Assembly (NCBI GenBank): GCA_030681635.1 | Contig: JAUXRT010000496.1 | Span: 1-8,236, forward strand | Origin: Reyranella sp. | GTDB lineage: Bacteria; Pseudomonadota; Alphaproteobacteria; Reyranellales; Reyranellaceae | DNA length: 8,236 bases | Direction of reading: 5' to 3' | In this document: one piece after another, positions 1-6,527 of the stretch | Position numbering within the stretch: the first letter of the stretch is position 1 | Layout: each line of letters begins with the position of its first letter | Translations under genes and position numbers: made by a program | Notes under the pieces: generated by a model | What the model saw: the letters and a program-made list of their open reading frames with translations, nothing else | Databases searched by the model: none | Told to the model about the DNA's origin: nothing

Positions 1-1461
1 GAGGTCCGCGGACGCTGCCCGACGCTGAAGAAGATCGTGGTGTTCGACATGGAAGGCCTCACCACCTTCAGCGATCCCATGGTCGTGTCGCTCGACGAAT
101 TCATGGCGACCGGCCGCAACTATGCCAACGGCAAGGACCGCCTGTTCGACGAGCTGGTGACCTCACGCAAGCCCGACGACCTCGCCATTCTGGTCTACAC
201 CTCGGGCACGACGGGACCGCCGAAGGGTGCCATGCACAGCCATCGCAACGTGGTCTACACGATGGCGAACTGCATGCACCCCGAGCTCGCGCTCTCCTGG
301 TACGAAGGCGACGAACGGCTGGCCTTCCTGCCGCTCTGCCATGTCGCCGAACGCGTCGCCGGCAGCTACTACTCGATCGCCACCGGCGTGTGCAGCAACT
401 TCGCCGAGAGCCCCGAGACGGTGCCGGACAATATCCGCGAGGTGCAGCCGACCCTGTTCGGCGCCGTGCCGCGGGTCTGGGAGAAGTTCTATTCGGGCAT
501 CATGATCGCGCTCAAGGATGCCACGCCGCTGCAGCGCTGGGCCTACAAGAAAGCGATCGAAGCGGGCTTGGCCGTGGCCGACGCCCGCCTGGCGCAACGC
601 GAACCCTCGGCGTTCGAAAAACTGCGCTTCCAGATTGGCTACTGGCTGGTGCTGAAGAACATCCGCCGGATGATCGGGCTCGACCGCTGCCGTTGGCTGT
701 TCACCGGTGCCGCGCCGATCGCACCCGAGCTGATCCGCTGGTACCTGGCGCTGGGTCTCGACATGTACGAGGTCTACGGCCAGACGGAGAATTGCGGGTT
801 GGCCACGGCGATGCCCGCCAATGCCATCAAGCTCGGCACGGTCGGCAAGTCAGTCCCGTACGGCGAGGTCAAGATCTCGCCGGTCGGCGAGATCCTGATC
901 AAGGGCGACTTCGTGTTCATGGGCTACCTGAACCAGCCGGAGAAGACCGCGGAGACCGTCGACAAGGAAGGCTGGCTGCACACCGGCGACGTCGGCATGA
1001 TCGACAACGAAGGCTACGTGAAGGTCACGGACCGGATGAAGGACATCATCATCACGGCCGGCGGCAAGAACATCACGCCCTCGGAGATCGAGAACCTGCT
1101 CAAGTTCTCGCCCTACATCAGCGACGCCGTGGTGATCGGCGACAAGCGGCCCTACCTCACCTGCCTGGTGATGATCGAACGCGAGACGGTCGAGAAGTTC
1201 GCCCAGGACCTCGACGTGCCCTTCACCAACTACGCCAGCCTGTGCCGCGCCAAGGAGGTCCAGGACCTGATCTGGGCGGAGATCGAGCGGGTCAACGCCA
1301 ACTTCGCCCGGGTCGAGACCATCAAGCGGTTCTTCCTGATCGAGCAGCAGCTGACGCCCGAGGATGAGGAGCTGACACCGACCATGAAGCTGAAGCGGAG
1401 CTTCGTGAACACGAAATACAAACCGGAGATCGATGCCATGTATCGCGCCCAGGCGGCGTGA
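1..1461 (+). CDS. Long-chain acyl-CoA ligase (AMP-binding, FadD-like), 5'-truncated
   Basis: ATP-dependent ligase expected to activate a fatty or aryl carboxylic acid to its acyl-CoA through an acyl-AMP intermediate in the cytoplasm. The frame is open from base 1, so the gene begins upstream; a GTG at 37 is only an internal codon. 486 residues remain, against about 600-650 for this family, so roughly the first fifth to quarter is missing. Motifs seen: the phosphate-binding loop YTSGTTGPPKG (from 196), the adenylate-binding YEVYGQTEN (around 766-792), GWLHTGDVG (around 970-996), the hinge and A8-type motif DRMKDIIITAGGKNITPSEI (about 1030-1089), and TPTMKLKR near the end, which holds the probable catalytic lysine. 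The long insertion between the first motifs and the single-domain layout resemble long-chain ligases (FadD15-type) more than acetyl-CoA synthetases. The substrate cannot be read from sequence. The neighbouring LivK-type binding protein suggests that an imported acid is activated. Confidence 0.93.
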   Translation, partial: EVRGRCPTLKKIVVFDMEGLTTFSDPMVVSLDEFMATGRNYANGKDRLFDELVTSRKPDDLAILVYTSGTTGPPKGAMHSHRNVVYTMANCMHPELALSWYEGDERLAFLPLCHVAERVAGSYYSIATGVCSNFAESPETVPDNIREVQPTLFGAVPRVWEKFYSGIMIALKDATPLQRWAYKKAIEAGLAVADARLAQREPSAFEKLRFQIGYWLVLKNIRRMIGLDRCRWLFTGAAPIAPELIRWYLALGLDMYEVYGQTENCGLATAMPANAIKLGTVGKSVPYGEVKISPVGEILIKGDFVFMGYLNQPEKTAETVDKEGWLHTGDVGMIDNEGYVKVTDRMKDIIITAGGKNITPSEIENLLKFSPYISDAVVIGDKRPYLTCLVMIERETVEKFAQDLDVPFTNYASLCRAKEVQDLIWAEIERVNANFARVETIKRFFLIEQQLTPEDEELTPTMKLKRSFVNTKYKPEIDAMYRAQAA

Positions 1462-1486
1462 TCGGACACCGCGCCGGGTCTTTAAT
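1458..1486 (+). promoter_or_regulatory. Weak candidate sigma70-like promoter for the LivK-type gene
   Basis: TTTAAT at 1481-1486 matches the -10 consensus at five of six positions. It lies in a short AT-rich patch that stands out from the GC-rich surroundings. Seventeen bases upstream, GTGATC (1458-1463) matches a -35 box at only three of six positions and overlaps the ligase stop codon. Transcription from here would give a leader of roughly 105 nt containing the hairpin at 1544-1580. A second AT-rich patch, GCATATT (1502-1508), is an alternative -10. The binding protein may instead be transcribed by read-through from the ligase gene. Confidence 0.22.
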
Positions 1487-1543
1487 TTGGCCGCAGGCAT
1501 GGCATATTGCCGTCAAGCCGGGAAACACCGGATGGGAGGGGGT

Positions 1544-1580
1544 CGGCGCCCGCTTCTCCCCTATCTAGAAACGGGCGCCG
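1544..1580 (+). promoter_or_regulatory. 5'-leader hairpin upstream of the LivK-type gene
   Basis: CGGCGCCCG (1544-1552) and CGGGCGCCG (1572-1580) form a perfect 9-bp inverted repeat. After one C/A mismatch (1553/1571) the stem continues with TTCT (1554-1557) pairing AGAA (1567-1570), leaving a 9-nt loop. The hairpin ends six bases before the AGGAGG ribosome binding site (1586-1591). It is not a standard intrinsic terminator, because only TATTTA follows the stem. It could stabilise the 5' end of the binding-protein mRNA after processing, separate expression of the ligase and binding-protein genes, or mark a DNA operator. The structure is seen directly; the role is inferred. Confidence 0.5.
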
Positions 1581-1598
1581 TATTTAGGAGGCAACGCT

Positions 1599-2798
1599 AT
1601 GAGACTTAACGTCTTGAAACCGGCCCTGCTGGGCGCCGCGGTCGGCCTCGCCGCCCTGCCGGCGTTCGCACAGACCAAGGTCACCAATCAGGGCATCACA
1701 GCCACCGAGATCGTCATCGGCACCCACCAGGATCTCAGCGGTCCGATCAAGGTGTGGGGCGTGCCGGTGCTCAACGGGATGCAGCTCGGGGTCGACGAGG
1801 TGAACGCCAAGGGCGGCATCAACGGGCGCAAGTTGCGCCTGGTCTCCGAGGACAGCCAGTACGACCCGAAGAAGGCCGTGCTGGCCAGCCAGAAGATGGT
1901 CGAGAAGGACAAGGTGTTCGCCATGGTCGGCCCGATGGGCTCGCCCACGGTGCTGGCCTCGCAGGACGTCCTGTTCGATGCCGGCGTGCCGCAGCTCTTC
2001 CCGCTGACGGCGGCCGAATTCACCTTCAAGTTCGACCCCAAGAAGCCGCAGGAGCGGCTGAAGTTCAACAACCTGCTGCCCTACGTCGAGAGCACCCGGG
2101 CGGCGGTGAAGTACATGGTCGAATGGAAGAAGCCCAAGGGCGCCTGCATCATGTATCAGGACGACGAATACGGTAAGAACGTGTTCGACGGCTTCACGCT
2201 GCAGCTCGAGGCGATGAAGATCAAGCCGGCGTCGGTCACGACCTACAAGCGTGGCGCCTCCGACTTCAGCGCCCAGGCTGCCAAGCTCAAGGCCGACGGC
2301 TGCGACCTCGTGGTCATGGGCACGGTCATCCGCGAGACGATCGGCCTGATGGCCGAAGCCAAGAAGATCGGCTTCGCGCCGACCTGGCTCGGTGCCACGC
2401 CGGTCAACGTCCTGGAGATCCCCGCGCTCGGCAAGGAGCTGGTCGAAGGCCTCTACGCCGCGGCGGGCTTCGTGATCCCCTACCGCGACACCTCGACCGG
2501 CGCGGTCAAGGCGTGGTGCGAGGCCTACTTCAAGAAGTTCAATGTCGAGCCGAACAGCCAGGCCGTCATCGGCTACAACACGGTGATGACCTTCGCCCAC
2601 TACGCCCAGGTCGCGGGCAAGGACCTGACGGGACAGAAGTTCCTCGACGCTCTCGAGTCGGGCAGCGTCTATCAGGACATCTTCGCCTCGCCGCCGACCA
2701 AGTTCTCCAAGACCAACCACCTGGCGACGACGATCACCCAGGTGCAGGAGGTCAAGAACGGCCGCTGGGTGCTGGTCAAGGGCGACCTGCTCTTCTAG
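1599..2798 (+). CDS. LivK-type ABC transporter substrate-binding protein
   Basis: Periplasmic solute receptor of the branched-chain amino acid (HAAT) ABC family, with the type 1 periplasmic-binding fold (Peripla_BP_6). Members bind hydrophobic amino acids, short amides, or aromatic and other organic acids and deliver them to LivHM-type permeases. The 399-residue product has a signal peptide: a basic start (MRLNVLK), a hydrophobic core, and a signal peptidase I site after AFA at residue 24. The mature part shows the family hallmarks DLSGP (about residues 48-52), NGMQLGVDEVNAKGGINGRK (about 60-79), the Y-DPKKAV region and MVGPMGSPT (about 109-117). The ATG at 1599 is fixed by AGGAGG at 1586-1591, 7 nt upstream. 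A strong terminator follows the gene, and no permease or ATPase gene adjoins it here. The upstream acyl-CoA ligase suggests a ligand that is later converted to a CoA ester rather than a true branched-chain amino acid. This is an inference from context. Confidence 0.93.
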   Translation: MRLNVLKPALLGAAVGLAALPAFAQTKVTNQGITATEIVIGTHQDLSGPIKVWGVPVLNGMQLGVDEVNAKGGINGRKLRLVSEDSQYDPKKAVLASQKMVEKDKVFAMVGPMGSPTVLASQDVLFDAGVPQLFPLTAAEFTFKFDPKKPQERLKFNNLLPYVESTRAAVKYMVEWKKPKGACIMYQDDEYGKNVFDGFTLQLEAMKIKPASVTTYKRGASDFSAQAAKLKADGCDLVVMGTVIRETIGLMAEAKKIGFAPTWLGATPVNVLEIPALGKELVEGLYAAAGFVIPYRDTSTGAVKAWCEAYFKKFNVEPNSQAVIGYNTVMTFAHYAQVAGKDLTGQKFLDALESGSVYQDIFASPPTKFSKTNHLATTITQVQEVKNGRWVLVKGDLLF

Positions 2799-2824
2799 GG
2801 CAGCTGCCTCTTCCGAAATGCCAG

Positions 2825-2856
2825 GCCCGGGCGGGCAACCGCCCGGGCTTTTCTTT
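2825..2856 (+). terminator. Rho-independent terminator after the LivK-type gene
   Basis: GCCCGGGCGG (2825-2834) pairs perfectly with CCGCCCGGGC (2839-2848) around a GCAA tetraloop of the stable GNRA class, followed by TTTTCTTT (2849-2856). It begins 26 nt after the stop codon at 2798. The T-tract is only on the 3' side of the plus strand, so it should not stop transcription arriving from the minus-strand lipoprotein gene. It marks the end of the ligase/binding-protein transcription unit. Confidence 0.93.
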
Positions 2857-2872
2857 GCTCAGGTCACCGGGT

Positions 2873-3199
2873 TCAGGTCGCCGGCGCCGGCGGGACGTTG
2901 ACCCGTGCGTCGCGCAGCCTGTTCTGCAGCGTCGGTATCCCCTTGGCCGTATTGCCCTCCTCGCATTCGGCGATGGCGAAGCGCGCGCGGAGATCGGCTT
3001 CTTCACCGCCACTGTAGGTGGTGCCGAGGTCATCCCCGGTGCTGCCGACATATTCGGAATACAGCGTCGCAAGCGTGGTGCAGTAGGCCAAGCCCTGCGC
3101 CGCGGTGAGGCCGGGCGGCGGGCCACCGGCCGTCTGGGTGCACGCCGCCACGATGAAAGACGCGACCGCGCCGAAAAGAAGTCCTCTGAGCTTCGCCAT
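2873..3199 (-). CDS. Small predicted lipoprotein of unknown function
   Basis: A 108-residue predicted envelope protein. The N-terminus (MAKLRG, then a hydrophobic run, then VAAC) is a lipoprotein signal with the lipobox Cys at residue 20. Thr at +2 suggests the outer membrane rather than retention in the inner membrane. The mature part contains two further cysteines (about residues 40 and 79) that could form a periplasmic disulphide, the segment YCTTLATLYSEYVG, and a C-terminal KGIPTLQNRLRDARVNVPP. From memory, this resembles small hypothetical proteins of alphaproteobacteria that end in a similar 'GIPxLExxLRDA...LPP' segment; I cannot assign a function. The start at 3199 is preferred because GGGAGG (minus strand, 3205-3210) lies 5 nt upstream. 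A GTG at 3217 would add six residues but has no better site. The gene diverges from the SDR pair. Confidence 0.78.
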   Translation of the reverse strand: MAKLRGLLFGAVASFIVAACTQTAGGPPPGLTAAQGLAYCTTLATLYSEYVGSTGDDLGTTYSGGEEADLRARFAIAECEEGNTAKGIPTLQNRLRDARVNVPPAPAT

Positions 3200-3261
3200 G
3201 CGATCCTCCCTGCACACGAGGCTACTGCAGTTGCCTGCTCCTCGGCTATGGTTCGTCGGAC
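3200..3261. promoter_or_regulatory. Divergent intergenic region between lipoprotein gene and SDR pair
   Basis: These 62 nt separate the start codons of two divergent genes, so promoters for both probably lie here or just inside the genes. The minus-strand side holds the lipoprotein Shine-Dalgarno. On the plus side no AG-rich ribosome binding site precedes the SDR start at 3262. I could not find a convincing -35/-10 pair in either direction. A spaced inverted repeat, CGAGG (3217-3221) and CCTCG (3240-3244), is present but short. Confidence 0.35.
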
Positions 3262-4062
3262 ATGAGCGGTGAACTTTCCGGACGGGTGGCGATCGTCACC
3301 GGCGGCGCCTCGGGCATCGGCGCGGCGTCGGCAGTGCTGTTGGCGGCGGCTGGCGCCACGGTCATCGTGGCCGACCTGCAGGAAGGCCCCAATGCCAAGA
3401 GGGACGGCCCCGGCCGCTTCGTCGCCCATGACGTCACGTCGGAAGAGTCCTGGAAGACCCTGCTCGCCGACGTGCTGAAGCGCGACGGCCGCCTCGACAT
3501 CATGGTCAACAATGCCGGCATTTCCGGCGGCTCGGGCACCATCGAGACGACGACGGTCGAGACCTGGCAGAAGGTGCAGGCGGTCGACTCCGAAGGCGTG
3601 TTCCTCGGCTGCAAGTACGCGATCGAAGGCATGAAGAAGACCGGCCCGGGCAAGCCCGCCGTAAAAGGCTCGATCGTGAACATCTCCTCCATCGCCGGCC
3701 TGATCGGCTCGGCCGGACCCACCGCCTACACCGCCGCCAAGGGCGCCGTCCGGCTCTTGAGCAAGAGTGTGGCGCTCCATTGCGCCGAGCAGAAATACGA
3801 CATCCGCTGCAACTCGGTGCATCCGGGCGGCGTCGACACGGCGATCTTCAATCCGCTGTGGCAGATGGTGGGCCATGCCCAGGGCAAGGCCTTCATCGGC
3901 GCCCGCCACCCGATCGGCCGCATGTCCGAAGCGAGCGAACTGGGCGAAGTCATTCTGTTCCTGGCCTCGGACCGTTCGAGCTTCATGACCGGCGCCGAGA
4001 TCGTGGCCGACGGCGGCATCACATCCGGTCTGATGAGGAGGTCGCTCCTTGCCCCGCCTTGA
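3262..4062 (+). CDS. SDR-family NAD(P)-dependent oxidoreductase (first of tandem pair)
   Basis: A 266-residue classical short-chain dehydrogenase/reductase, expected to interconvert a secondary alcohol and a ketone in the cytoplasm. The Rossmann motif TGGASGIG is at residues 13-20. Asp38 in VADLQ, at the end of beta-2, favours NAD(H) over NADP(H). NNAG is at 83-86, and the catalytic Ser143 (NISS), Tyr156 and Lys160 (YTAAK) have the standard spacing. By alignment on the VxxxGVFxG helix, the tetrad Asn is replaced by Asp109 (VDSEGVFLG). The HPGGVDT substrate-loop region is at about 187-193. The nearest annotation style is FabG-like or 3-alpha/20-beta-hydroxysteroid dehydrogenase-like; the substrate is unknown. 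The ATG at 3262 puts the Rossmann motif at the usual place and no in-frame start lies nearby upstream, although no Shine-Dalgarno is visible. It overlaps the next SDR gene by 14 nt. Confidence 0.92.
   Translation: MSGELSGRVAIVTGGASGIGAASAVLLAAAGATVIVADLQEGPNAKRDGPGRFVAHDVTSEESWKTLLADVLKRDGRLDIMVNNAGISGGSGTIETTTVETWQKVQAVDSEGVFLGCKYAIEGMKKTGPGKPAVKGSIVNISSIAGLIGSAGPTAYTAAKGAVRLLSKSVALHCAEQKYDIRCNSVHPGGVDTAIFNPLWQMVGHAQGKAFIGARHPIGRMSEASELGEVILFLASDRSSFMTGAEIVADGGITSGLMRRSLLAPP
4035..4041 (+). promoter_or_regulatory. Shine-Dalgarno deciding the TTG start of the second SDR
   Basis: GAGGAGG lies inside the 3' end of the first SDR gene, 7 nt before TTG at 4049. This spacing is ideal. The resulting N-terminus (MPRLEDKVVLISGG) matches the normal start of a classical SDR, and there is no suitable ATG nearby. 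The site supports a genuine non-ATG start and translational coupling with the upstream gene. Confidence 0.85.
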
Positions 4063-4822
4063 AGACAAGGTCGTCCTGATCAGTGGCGGCGCATCTGGCA
4101 TCGGGGCCGCGACCGCCCGTCTCGTCGTGCGCGAAGGCGGCAAGGCCGTGCTGGCCGACCGCGACGAGGCCAAAGGCCGGGCGCTTGCCGCGGAACTGGG
4201 CGCCGCGGCGCATTTCGTGCCGCTCGACGTCACCCAGGAGGCGGACTGGCAAGCCGCCGTCGAGGCGACCGTGGCAACGTTCGGCGGCCTCCATGGTCTC
4301 CTGAACGCGGCTGGCGTCGGCGTGCGCAGCAGCATCGAGGACTGCTCGCTCGAGGAATACCGCCGCGTGAACGACATCAATTCGCTAGGCACGTTCCTCG
4401 GCTGCAAGTCGGCCATCGGCGCCATGAAGGCCCCTGTCGGCGGATCAGTGGGCGGCGGCTCGATCGTCAACATCTCCTCGGTCCTCGGGCTGCGTGGTGC
4501 CGCCCATGCCATGGCCTACTCGGCCAGCAAGGGCGCGGTACGGACGCTTACCAAGAACGTGGCGCTGCATTGCGCCCAGATGAAATACAACATCCGCTGC
4601 AACTCGGTGCATCCGGGCTACATCGACACGCCGATGATCGCGCCCCGGCTTGAGCAGAACGCCGGCAACATGAGCGGCCGGCAGGCGCTCGAGGAGCTTC
4701 ATCCGCTGGGCCGCCTCGGCCGCGCCGACGAGGTCGCCAACATGATCCTGTTCCTGCTGTCCGACGAATCGACCTTCTCGACCGGCTCCGAATTCGTCTG
4801 CGACGGCGGCCTCACGGCTTAA
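4049..4822 (+). CDS. SDR-family NAD(P)-dependent oxidoreductase (second of tandem pair, TTG start)
   Basis: A 257-residue classical SDR and paralogue of the gene before it. The Rossmann motif SGGASGIG (12-19) has Ser in place of the usual Thr. Asp38 of LADRD favours NAD(H). The NNAG motif appears as LNAAG (85-89). The full catalytic tetrad is present: Asn111 (INSLGTFLG), Ser144 (NISS), Tyr157 and Lys161 (YSASK). The late segment IRCNSVHPG (182-190) is identical to its neighbour's, and a 70-nt stretch (4561-4630) matches 3771-3840 at 62 of 70 bases. The C-terminus (FVCDGGLTA) is the usual SDR ending. Translation starts at TTG and overlaps the first SDR by 14 nt, so the two are probably made together. 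They may work on related substrates, on successive steps, or as a mixed oligomer; the sequence does not decide between these. The stop lies 9 nt from the stop of the convergent hydrolase gene. Confidence 0.92.
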   Translation: MPRLEDKVVLISGGASGIGAATARLVVREGGKAVLADRDEAKGRALAAELGAAAHFVPLDVTQEADWQAAVEATVATFGGLHGLLNAAGVGVRSSIEDCSLEEYRRVNDINSLGTFLGCKSAIGAMKAPVGGSVGGGSIVNISSVLGLRGAAHAMAYSASKGAVRTLTKNVALHCAQMKYNIRCNSVHPGYIDTPMIAPRLEQNAGNMSGRQALEELHPLGRLGRADEVANMILFLLSDESTFSTGSEFVCDGGLTA

Positions 4823-4831
4823 GGCGGCGGC

Positions 4832-5716
4832 TTAGGACTTCATCCCCGTGATCGAGGTGCTCATGGCGCGCGGGTCGCGCCTGGGCCAGCGGCCGGCATC
4901 GACCTGGACGATGAAGTCGCCGACGATCCGGTTGAACTGGTCGGGATCCTCCAGGTTGATGGTGTGGCCGCAGTTCGGCATCACCGCCAGCGCCGCCGAG
5001 GGAATCTCGCGCTTCATCAGCAGCGAGGGCGCGAGACACGGCCAGTCCTCGTCGCCGGTCAGGACCAGGGTCGGTACCGTCATGGCGCGCATTTTCTCGA
5101 CGAGATCGTAGAGCGAAGGCCGCCGGCCCTGGCAGCCGATCTGGGTGTTGGCCGAGCCCAGCGCCGAGTGCTCGGCCAGTTCCTTCTTGAACTGGGCGAA
5201 GCCGCGCGGGTCCTTGTTCTCGAACTGCACGCGCGTGGGTCCATAGGCGTATTTCTCGGCGAAGGCCGCCATGCCTTCCTGCAGCAGCGACTTGGCCACC
5301 ACCTCGACCTCGGCCTTGAACCTGGCCTGCTGGTCCTTCTCGGCGCCATAGCCGACGCCGGCCACGACCAGCGACAAGGCACGCTTGGGGTGCCGGAGGC
5401 CGAAATGCAGGCTGGCGAAACCGCCCATGGACAGGCCGACGATATGCGCCTTGTCGATCTTGAGGTGATCCATCACCGCGGCGATGTCGTCGGTGGCGCG
5501 TTCCTGGCTGTAACTCTCGGCCTTCTCCGGCACGTCGGACGGCGGGTAGCCGCGGGCGCCGTAGGTGATGGCGCGATAGCGCTGGCCGAAATGGCGCATC
5601 TGCATTTCCCACGAGCGATGGTCGGCGGCGAACTCGTGGACGAAGACGATGGGCACTCCCGCTCCAGTTTCCTCGTAATGGAGATTCACGCCGTCGTCGG
5701 TCCTGGCATATGGCAT
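4832..5716 (-). CDS. Alpha/beta-fold hydrolase
   Basis: A 294-residue cytoplasmic alpha/beta hydrolase with no signal peptide. Catalytic features: the oxyanion region VHEFAADHRSW (26-36), the nucleophile elbow GLSMGG with Ser96, a likely acid Asp222 or Asp224 in GDEDWP, and His251 in CGHTINLEDP. The layout and length resemble enol-lactone hydrolases (PcaD-like), C-C bond hydrolases and haloperoxidase-type esterases. Those families act on lactones, esters or ring-cleavage products, so a role in breakdown of aromatic or lipid-derived compounds is plausible but not shown. The frame stays open up to 5959, but ATG at 5716 is chosen because GGAGG (minus strand, 5723-5727) lies 6 nt upstream and the protein then begins with the expected MPYARTDDGVNLHYEETG. 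The C-terminal 20 or so residues (basic, after QVDAGRWP) extend past the fold. It is divergent from the 2OG dioxygenase gene. Confidence 0.92.
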   Translation of the reverse strand: MPYARTDDGVNLHYEETGAGVPIVFVHEFAADHRSWEMQMRHFGQRYRAITYGARGYPPSDVPEKAESYSQERATDDIAAVMDHLKIDKAHIVGLSMGGFASLHFGLRHPKRALSLVVAGVGYGAEKDQQARFKAEVEVVAKSLLQEGMAAFAEKYAYGPTRVQFENKDPRGFAQFKKELAEHSALGSANTQIGCQGRRPSLYDLVEKMRAMTVPTLVLTGDEDWPCLAPSLLMKREIPSAALAVMPNCGHTINLEDPDQFNRIVGDFIVQVDAGRWPRRDPRAMSTSITGMKS

Positions 5717-5786
5717 CGTTTTCCTCCGGGTCGGCCCTGACTTTAGCTCATGTGGCAGTCCCGTGACGTGGTGATAGGCTCCTGGC
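5717..5786. promoter_or_regulatory. Divergent intergenic region between hydrolase and 2OG-dioxygenase genes
   Basis: These 70 nt separate two divergent start codons and therefore probably carry promoters in both directions. The hydrolase Shine-Dalgarno is at 5723-5727 on the minus strand. On the plus strand only a weak AGG (5776-5778) precedes the dioxygenase ATG. CTGACT (5737-5742) resembles a -35 box, but no matching -10 follows at 16-18 nt. No strong palindrome that would suggest an operator is visible. Confidence 0.35.

Positions 5787-6523
<737 letters not shown>

Positions 6524-6527
<4 letters not shown>

Noticed and set aside
390..1367. Second plus-strand open frame inside the acyl-CoA ligase gene
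   Set aside because: The Arg/Gly/Pro-rich translation is a typical out-of-frame shadow of a GC-rich gene; all ligase motifs are in the main frame.
1544..1586. Hairpin before the LivK-type gene as a rho-independent terminator of the ligase gene
   Set aside because: The stem is strong but is followed by TATTTAGG rather than a run of T; the Shine-Dalgarno follows immediately, so a leader structure is more likely.
1584..2720. Long open frame antisense to the LivK-type gene
   Set aside because: The translation is rich in His, Arg, Leu and Asp with no domain signature; the plus strand carries a complete gene with signal peptide, Shine-Dalgarno and terminator.
3217..3244. CGAGG...CCTCG inverted repeat before the first SDR as a possible operator
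   Set aside because: Five-base arms separated by 18 nt are likely by chance at this GC content, and no regulator gene is nearby.
2776..4512. Very long open frame on the minus strand across the lipoprotein gene and both SDR genes
   Set aside because: It is antisense to well-supported SDR genes, its translation is low-complexity (Arg, Ala and Pro-rich) without any motif, and such frames are expected from third-position GC bias.
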